Of a DNA stretch of 64,000 bases, positions 57,490-64,000 are shown piece after piece. The translations under genes were made by a program, and so were the position numbers. The notes beneath the pieces are model-generated. The model searched no databases and was not told the DNA's origin. It saw nothing but the letters and a program-made list of their open reading frames with translations. Source of the DNA: Pithys albifrons albifrons (lineage: Eukaryota > Chordata > Aves > Passeriformes > Thamnophilidae). The first letter of the stretch is position 1; the number at the start of each line of letters is the position of its first letter. The DNA lies in contig NC_092474.1 of the NCBI RefSeq assembly GCF_047495875.1, positions 7,705,001 through 7,769,000 of the forward strand. The letters run 5' to 3'.

Positions 57490-57692
57490 GGATTACCTGG
57501 GTGTGGGGCAGCAAGGAGTGGTGGGAGAGGGGGAGGATGGAGTTGTGGCTGCCCCATCCCTGAAAGTTGTCCAAGGTCAGGGTGGACAGGGTTTGGAGCA
57601 ACCTGGGATAGTGGAAGGTGTCCCTGCCCATGGCAGGGTGTGGAATGGGATGAGCTTTGAGGTTCCTTCCAATCCAAACCATTCTGAGACAC
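57490..57692 (+). mobile_element. CR1 LINE 3' fragment
   Basis: Sense CR1 tail: 'gccccatccctgaaagttg', 'gtttggagcaacctgggat', 'ttccttccaatccaaacca', ending attctgagacactgtgatg. It lies in the presumed FAM222A intron 1. Confidence 0.85.
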
Positions 57693-58959
57693 TGTGATGC
57701 CAGGGTTGTGGCATGTGGGGTTTGGGGCTCCTGGGGTACTCTACTCCAGGTGTTCCCAAGGGACCCTGCTCCTGGTGGGGTGGTCTTGCCAGGTGCAGTG
57801 GTGCTTGCTGGATGGTGGTGGATCCACAGCCTGGGCAGAGGCCGTGCAGATTCGGGGCATTCCGGCAAAACTGCTGAGTGTTGCCTTTCCTGCCACGAAA
57901 GAGCCAGAGCAGCTTGAACTAAATCGGATCCTGCTGATTGGAATTATTTCAAATGCAGATGGAGCTAACTAAGCCGGCGCTAAGCGTTGGACAGCCCAGT
58001 GCCCAATTCCCATCAGCTGATTCAGGGGCTTTTCTGAGCAGCATTAACGAAATGCCACCGTTGCACAGATGCCCATTGTGCCGGGCGCCCACCCGCTCGC
58101 CCACGGGCACTTTGGGGGCCTGGGACACCCGACAGGGTGCTGGGGTGAACAGATGGGTGGGGTTGTGGCACTGGAGCCCTCATAGTTCTAAGTGTGCCCA
58201 TGAAGTACAGCATAGCTGTCGGAAAAATCATCTCAGCTGCGAGACACGGGGAGACGGGGGCAGAGCTGGGCTCTGAATTAATCAGTGGCTTTATTCAGTT
58301 TGGCGTGTGGCTCCTGTGTCTCCATGATGCTCCATGGACAGGGTTGGGATGGCTCCAGGAAGGTGCTGGGCTGTGTATGGCAGTGATGGGGACAACCTCT
58401 CCCAGCATGGGAGTGCCCCCAGGGACCTGCATTGCTGGACCCCCAGGGTCAAGTGTGCCCTTGGCTCCTGTGACAGGCCACCAGCGTTCCCCCGGACTGG
58501 GGCTGCATCTGTGCCCTCCCTGTGCCAGCACATGGATTTGGTGACCCCCTGGGTGCTTTCTCCTTGCTCTCAGCCATTTGCCCCAGGGACCATCAGCGAC
58601 CTGATCCTCATCCAGCAGTGGCACGAGCCGCCCACGGTGCCTGTGTCTGCCAGGGACACAGGTCAGTGTCCCCATGAGGAGCTGTCTCTCTGTAGGGAGG
58701 AGGTGACGTCCATTGCTAATTGGCCATATGGTGACACCCGGTGGGACACCAGCGCTGAGGTCACCGCGGAGCTGAGGCTCAGGTACAGCGGAAACCGGTG
58801 CCATCATCCATCCCCCGCACGGCCGTGGGTGCCCTGACCCGGGGCCACCCTGTGCGGCTGGAGATGGGGCCAGGACCGGGCTCAGGGCAGCAGCTCCTGG
58901 CACGGAACATGCAGGTGGTGGGCACGTGCCGGGAGAGCCGCGGCACTGGGAGTGGGGCT

Positions 58960-59470
58960 GCGTAATGAAGCCGAGTCCCGGCGGGGAGAGGCGAGCTCCT
59001 GGCAGTCAAGTGCGCTCAGGCTCTGAATAAGAAGCACTTCATTCTCTTTTCAAACTGTATAATTTCTGCCTGATTGTAATGGCATATTTTAAAATTACCA
59101 GAAATCGAAGCCAGAAAATGGATACGGCTGCTTTTACTGCGAGCTGCGTTAACAAAGGATATGTAATGCATGAAATAAAAACACCTCCCTGCCCCCCTCC
59201 TTTTTTTTTAAGACAGTAATAGGAGAAAATTGGTTTTGAAACTGAATAAAAGTCCCTTTCAGAGGAAATCATTTCTTTCAGGGTACCTTTGCTGAAAGTA
59301 AAATAGTGAATAATGAAAGGTGGTTACATGATTGTCTTTCATTTAGAGAGCGCGAGGACAGATGGAATCTGGGAGAAATGCACGATTGGAATAATTGCAT
59401 GGTAACAAGGCGCTTGTTGTGAAATTAGTATCTTAAGAAAGTAGTGAAAAAGGCTTTTACTCATGAATAC
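58960..59470. other. Enhancer-like block
   Basis: AT-rich, low-repeat: caaactgtataatttctgcc, tgattgtaatggcatatttt, ggatatgtaatgcatgaaat, ggtggttacatgattgtctt, gattggaataattgcatgg. It lies 1.3 kb upstream of the FAM222A coding exon region. Candidate conserved non-coding element. Confidence 0.45.
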
Positions 59471-60628
59471 TTCATTATTAGGAGAAAACAGCACAATTTG
59501 GGTTCTCCAGACACCTGCTTGGTATTAGATGACTTCCTCCTCCCCTCCTCCTCCTCACACCTTTTGCTGATGAGTCTCTCCATGCCCCCATCTGGCTGGG
59601 GAAAGTGGGCTGAGACCCCCAGGCTGATGGACAGGGCCCAGCCAAGACGGAGACACTGCATGGATCCCATTCCAGGGACAATCCCAGAGCCTGGGACACC
59701 CTGCCCGTAGGAGTGAGCGGTGCATGCACAGGGACCATCTGTGCCCATGGTGGCTGTAAGAGGGTTTCAAAGGGTGACATTTAATCCAGTGGAGCACAGA
59801 GAACCCCGGACTCGGCTCTGGGAGCACCCATCCATGCTTTGCTTCTTGGCAGAGATGGGCACAGGCTCTCCCAGCGCCTGACCAAGACCACCATGCGCCC
59901 AAGGCCACCGCATCGCTCCCCTACATGGCAACAAGGAGCACTCACCGACACTGGGACATGCAGGATGACTGCAGGAGGGCACAGTTTCCCCACCGTGGAG
60001 AAGATGAAGTGATGTACCCAACAGTGACACCATCCATGGCCTCTGTAAACATTCAGCCAGAGCGGTGACTCAGGAGCTGTGACACTGGATAGGCACCACT
60101 GCCTGCTTTCCTGCTGCTGCTGCCCACATCTCCCTGCCCTCTCCAAGTAGGAATATCGCTCCCTGTGCCAGCCGGAGCAGTGGGAGGGTGTCAGCAGCAA
60201 CTGGTTATAACTCCCAGCCCCGCGGCGGTGAAGGACATACAATGAGCAGCACGGTGGCGGCAGTGACTTTGGCCTGACCCCTCCAGCTTTTGTCGAGCAG
60301 ATTTCCATGCCAGCTGGGAGCTGGCGACAGATCCCAGGACCCTGAGTGGGATGTTAACACTGTCTGTCCCCAGCCTTGGCCGGGGTCACTCTGTGCTGGG
60401 AGGTGGCGGCTGGTACGCCGGCAGAGCGGTCTGGCACTGCCGGAGCGCGGTGCCGGGGGGATGTCCCAGCTCTGCCCCATCCCCACTGGGAAGGGCAGAA
60501 AGCTCTGCAGGCAGCACAAATCACCCGCTGAGACCTTCATATTTCTTTTATGTACATTCCTATTTGTTTCAAGCTTTCAGAGGCACTTATTTATCTCCAG
60601 AGGAGGAAAGGGCACTGAGTGCCATGAA
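59471..60628. other. Intronic DNA, nothing recognised
   Basis: Unique GC-rich sequence; 60540-60600 is a small AT-rich patch. No exon or repeat identified. Confidence 0.5.
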
Positions 60629-60680
60629 GTGGGCACAGGGGTGGTGGCAATGGGGTGGGCACAGGGGTGGTGGCAGTGGG
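60629..60680. repeat. 26-base direct duplication
   Basis: Two copies of gtgggcacaggggtggtggc + aatggg / agtggg in tandem, ending 45 bases before the FAM222A acceptor. Confidence 0.9.
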
Positions 60681-60762
60681 GTGGGCAGGTCCCCTCTCCT
60701 CACCCATGTCTCTCCTCTCTCACAGGGCACGGGGCAGCAGTGCCCACCAGCAAGCCCAGACC

Positions 60763-60847
60763 ATGCTGGCCTGTCTGCAGAGGACCCAGAACCCCCCAGC
60801 CCAGCACCTCCCCTGCCCCCCCAACAAGGCGCTGGAGCCGCGCAAGT
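60763..60847 (+). CDS. FAM222A: FAM222A (aggregatin), first coding exon
   Basis: The exon spans 60726-60847: acceptor ctcctctctcacag to 60725, 37 bases of 5' UTR, then ATG at 60763. It encodes MLACLQRTQNPPAQHLPCPP followed by NKALEPRK and the first base of the next codon. The donor is t|gtaagt at 60847/60848. The MLACLQRTQN start, the length of 28 residues before the split codon and the ending RK(C) agree with mammalian FAM222A as I remember it. FAM222A is a proline-rich protein of about 450 residues with no enzymatic domain, reported to accumulate in amyloid plaques; its normal role is unclear. The rest of the protein lies in a large exon beyond the right edge. Its position downstream of MVK on the same strand supports the call. 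Confidence 0.88.
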
Positions 60848-60879
60848 GTAAGTGCTCGGGGGGGGGGGGGGCGAGTGCC

Positions 60880-61490
60880 TGCTTTGATGCTGCTTCCCTC
60901 ATTGAAAAGGACATTTATTTAACCGATAATTAAAAAGAGCAGGAGAAGCGGGAAGGAGGTGGGGGAGGAAGGAGCCAAGATAAGCAAATTAAATTGGGTT
61001 GCTGTGGTTGATAAGTCCAACTTCAGCAAATGTTGCTGAGCTGCCTGGGAAGCGTGGCAGCGGTGGCGGCAGAGGATGGGGCAGCGCCAGCTCTGCAGCC
61101 CCCTGAACCTCCCCGGCCCTTCCCCCCCTAATTACTTTCCCTGTTTTGCCTTCCCCAGGAGCTGGCCTTTCAGATAAGCTGTAAACTAGTTACATTAAAA
61201 TGGGATCCAAAAGGTCACTCCAGCAAAGCACCTGTCTCTCCCAGCCTTTGTCTCTCAATCCAAACCGTGATTAAATGTATATTTAATGAGCCTGCTTTAG
61301 GCAGGCGTGTTTGACCTCCCCGGCTGGGAAAGACGCATTAAGATTCTCAAGTGATGAATGTGTGTTTTAAAGAGGGGAGTGGATATTTTTCTGCTGGTCT
61401 CAGTTGGATTTTTAAACATTGCTGGCTGAAGACAAATCAGCTGCTAAAGCTCTGCTTGTTAGGCTGTGACAGCCCCCGGGCGTTTGTTTA
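60880..61490. other. Enhancer-like block right after the coding exon
   Basis: Starts 30 bases after the donor region. Contains aaggacatttatttaaccga, taattaaaaagagc, gataagcaaattaaattggg, gtgattaaatgtatatttaa and tttgtttaatgagctgg. AT-rich cores in GC-rich surroundings; candidate intronic enhancer. Confidence 0.45.
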
Positions 61491-61667
61491 ATGAGCTGGA
61501 TTTTCCCAGAGACATTTTTTTCCCTCTACCTGGGCACCCTGACACAGCCAAGTGAGCCTGGCATGGGGTTTGGGCAATGCTTGGCCACCCTGGGGACCTC
61601 TGGCATTGCTCCACAGGGTATGGGTCACAGTGCCAGCCAGGAGGGTTATTTATTCCTGGAAGTTATT

Positions 61668-61760
61668 TTATCCCTGAAAATTATCCCTGGAAGTGTTCAA
61701 GGCCTGGTTGGATGGGGCTTGGAGCAACCTGGTGTAGTGGAGGTGTTTGGCACTAGATAT
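61668..61760 (+). mobile_element. CR1 LINE remnant (degenerate)
   Basis: Short, diverged sense CR1 piece: 'ccctggaagtgttcaagg', 'ggggcttggagcaacctgg'. A partial local duplication of the 'ttatccctg(g)aa' motif precedes it. Confidence 0.6.
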
Positions 61761-62254
61761 GTTGTTGTTGAGCTGGTGCAATGCCGGGGTCAGGCTACAC
61801 CCACTGGTCCCTGCAGCATTCCCTGGATGCAGCTCAGGGCTGGGGACCATCTCTGATCACAGTGTGATGCCCAGGGATCCTCTCAAACCATGGAGCTGGT
61901 GCTCTCTGCCATACATGCTAAAATAAGATTTGGGAATCAGGAGCCCATATGTGCTATCACAACACAGCAAGACACTGTGGGGGGAGCTGCTCTTACATGT
62001 GTCTTGGGAGGGTCTCAGCCCAGAATTCCAGGGGGCCCTGGAGCTGTACCAGTGAGATGAGAATGAATAGCAGAGGTCTGACCCCTCACTGGACCCTGGT
62101 ACACTCAGGGTACCGAGGAGACACTTTTTGACTGGTCTCACCCATCCTTCGGGCAGGACTGTGCTCGCCTGAGGTCTCCAAGACCTGTGTCCCCCGGGTG
62201 GGCAGCAGTGACCAAGCTCCTGGCCGGACCCCCCACGCCACACTCACTGCTGGC

Positions 62255-62790
62255 TGCCACCAGCCAGGTCACCTTAATCAAAGTGTGGCTGCCTGTGTGT
62301 TTCCCTTCATTATGGGCCAATCCCGCCCGTCTCGCTCCTCTCTGCCTCCCGCCAGTGCAAATTAATTTGCAGGTGACATCCAGGGCCACGAGTCTGGCTT
62401 GGAATCCCATTTTCCCTCTATTTATGGCACCTGCGGTGAGCGCGGCGCGGAGGGGCCGGAGAGCCGGCACAGGGCCGAGCCTCGGGAACGCCCGTGTAGG
62501 TAATGGGCACAGAGAGCATCCTCTTAAAACCAGGCGCAATTTAGAAGTGCCTCTGATTACTTAATTTGCTCCTGAGTATCTCAGTAATTATCTTTATGGG
62601 TCTTATTTCTGTCCTCTGGCATTGTTTCTGTCGATATTAAATGAGTCTGGCTCTCGGCGCGTTGGCCGTCTGGCCCGGCACCACTGTGAAATCCTATTAT
62701 CCTGCCCACGCCACTGATTAATTTTGGTATTAATTTCACGTAAAAGGTGAGCTGACTAATTTTCCTGCCCGTGCAGGAGCTCCCAGCCCA
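62255..62790. other. Enhancer-like block
   Basis: Low-repeat sequence with caaattaatttgcaggtgac (a palindromic AAATTAATTT core), ctgattacttaatttgctcc, tcagtaattatctttatggg and ttaattttggtattaatttc. An interposed CpG-rich segment (gagcgcggcgcggaggggcc) lies at 62437-62500. Candidate conserved non-coding element. Confidence 0.45.
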
Positions 62791-63454
62791 GTGCCTTCAC
62801 CCCCCAGTTCTGCCCTTTGCCTCTCCTGCTAATTGTCATCACCCCATTTCTGTGCCCCTGGTGCTGGCACAGCCACATCCCAGTGGGCTCAGCACCCCAG
62901 GAAATCCATCCTGGTAAAGCTGGAGGTGACTTTGGTGCTGTGCTTGCCGTTGCCAGGTGGTATTCTCAGGGCTGTTCTGCAGGCACCAGCCCAGCATGCC
63001 AGTGTTGCATCCTGGAGGAGGAGAGTGCCAGGAGGTGCCAGAGCCCTCCCAGCCCTGCCTGTGCCTCCCGCCTCCAGCTGAGGAGCAGGAGCCTGTGGAG
63101 AAGCAGCATCCTCAGGAAAATATCACATCCAATTAACTCCAGAAGCCTGGTCCCTTTTGATTTTTTTCTGGGTGCATTACAGGAATCCTGAGCTTTATTT
63201 AAATTATAAATCAAATAATACCCCTCTCAGCTTGGCCAAACTCTTTGCTGCTTCTGTTCTCGGCAGAAACGGAGCAGTGGCTGATATTTAATTAAATGTT
63301 ACTTTCCATGTTCCCTCCTCCATCCAGCCTGAGGCTGGGCATGTGGAGGGGGACAGGATGTGTGTCCCCCTAAGGTGCTGGGATCCATAGGGACCTGGGA
63401 GCCATGGGGAGCTCACAGAGCTCCTTCCATACTAACCTCAGGAGCATCCTTCAT

Positions 63455-63770
63455 CACCTACAGGAAGGGTGGAGAGGGACTTTTTACAATAGTATGGGAT
63501 GACAGGACAAGGGGGAATGGATTCAAACTGACAGAGGGCAGGGTTAGCTGGGATATTAGGAAGAAATTTTTCCCTGTGGCAGTGGGCAGGCCCTGGCACA
63601 GGTTACCCAGAGAAGCTGTGGCTGCCCCATCCCTGGAAGTGTCCAAGGCCAGGCTGGACAGGGCTTGGAGCACCCTGGGATAGTGGAAGGTGTCCCTGCC
63701 CATGGCAGGGGGTGGAACAGGATGATCTTAAAGATCCCTTCCAACCCAAACCATTCTGTGATTCTTTCAC
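63455..63770 (+). mobile_element. CR1 LINE 3' fragment (best preserved)
   Basis: About 315 bases of sense CR1, from 'acaggaagggtggagaggga' and 'gatgacaggacaaggggga', through 'taggaagaaatttttccct' and 'cccatggcagggggtgg', to the terminal attctgtgattct. It is the least diverged-looking copy, so possibly the youngest insertion here. Confidence 0.9.
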
Positions 63771-64000
63771 TGTGCACATCCTCCTGTGGGACCTGTCACC
63801 TCAGCCTTGCTGGGACAACATCATGAGTGGCTTTTTGGGGTTGGCATGAGTCCTCCTGGGGTCTGTCTGGATATTAAAACACGGATGAGAGGAGATGGCC
63901 CTAATGAGAGGTGGTGACTGGGGCTCAGTGAGTGGGAACCCAGCTCTGGGGTCACCCACACCTCTCCCCACTCGCCCACGGGGACTCTCATCAGTGATAA

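Larger units (their letters stand above)
45301..60725 (+). other. FAM222A: Presumed FAM222A intron 1
   Basis: Region between the CpG island and the first coding exon. Apart from the elements listed separately it is unique GC-rich DNA with no recognised exon. AT-rich, motif-dense patches that could be regulatory lie at about 49470-49600, 49880-49980, 50200-50330, 51230-51600, 52800-53060, 53380-53620, 54100-54250, 55140-55400, 55920-56140, 57220-57380 and 57890-58070. If exon 1 is elsewhere, the intron limits change. Confidence 0.55.
60848..64000 (+). other. FAM222A: FAM222A intron 2 (5' part)
   Basis: Begins with a consensus donor and a 14-G run at 60858-60871. It contains two CR1 fragments and the two enhancer-like blocks listed separately; 63100-63320 is a smaller AT-rich patch (ttaattaaatgttactttcc). 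No further exon was seen before the window ends. Confidence 0.75.

Noticed and set aside
60655..60762. Upstream in-frame ATG extending the FAM222A frame
   Set aside because: It lies before the acceptor AG at 60725, so it is intronic, and it overlaps the 26-base duplication. The conserved protein start is the ATG at 60763.
1..64000. tRNA, rRNA, endogenous retrovirus or DNA transposon
   Set aside because: Scanned by eye on both strands; no cloverleaf boxes, LTR pair or transposase motif was recognised. Small or decayed copies could have been missed.

Overview
The window looks like a vertebrate, almost certainly bird, chromosome segment of the GC-rich microchromosome kind. Three things in the sequence support this. 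It holds spliced exons with GT-AG borders that encode conserved animal proteins. It carries about eleven truncated LINE copies with the avian CR1 3' end (the 'gaatcatagaat...ggttggaaggga' signature, in both orientations). It is also rich in GC, in CpG islands and in short minisatellites. No bacterial features, tRNA, rRNA or intact transposon were seen.

Layout. 1-8713 is the 3' two thirds of the mevalonate kinase gene (MVK) on the plus strand: seven coding exons whose lengths (156, 104, 46, 91, 117, 154 and 152 coding bases) match human exons 5-11 as I remember them, so all conserved residues keep human numbering. About 1.3 kb of 3' UTR follows. 10.1-43.4 kb is intergenic. It has no recognisable gene, but it alternates GC-rich unique DNA, minisatellites and CR1 fragments with islands of AT-rich, TAATTA- and octamer-containing sequence that look like conserved non-coding elements. 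Two small CpG-rich patches (22.4-22.7 and 26.46-26.75 kb) could be unannotated promoters. 43.4-45.3 kb is a strong CpG island with ZNF143/THAP11-type sites, a palindromic RFX X-box and a long ACCGGG-type minisatellite. It is the best candidate for the FAM222A promoter and non-coding first exon. 45.3-60.7 kb would then be FAM222A intron 1, again dotted with enhancer-like AT-rich blocks. The first coding exon of FAM222A (aggregatin) lies at 60763-60847, and the rest of the window is its next intron. The large remaining FAM222A coding exon is outside the window.

The order MVK then FAM222A, both on the same strand, is the conserved tetrapod order (human 12q24.11; MMAB would lie to the left and TRPV4 to the right). 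MVK phosphorylates mevalonate in the isoprenoid/sterol pathway. FAM222A is a poorly understood, brain-expressed protein, and nothing here suggests they work together. The most interesting material is regulatory: the unusually dense array of enhancer-like islands, the repeated X-box and octamer motifs, the two extra CpG patches, the repeat inside the probable FAM222A 5' region, and a CR1 tail that forms the polypyrimidine tract of an MVK splice acceptor. Conservation, transcription and chromatin claims are inference, since no alignment could be run.
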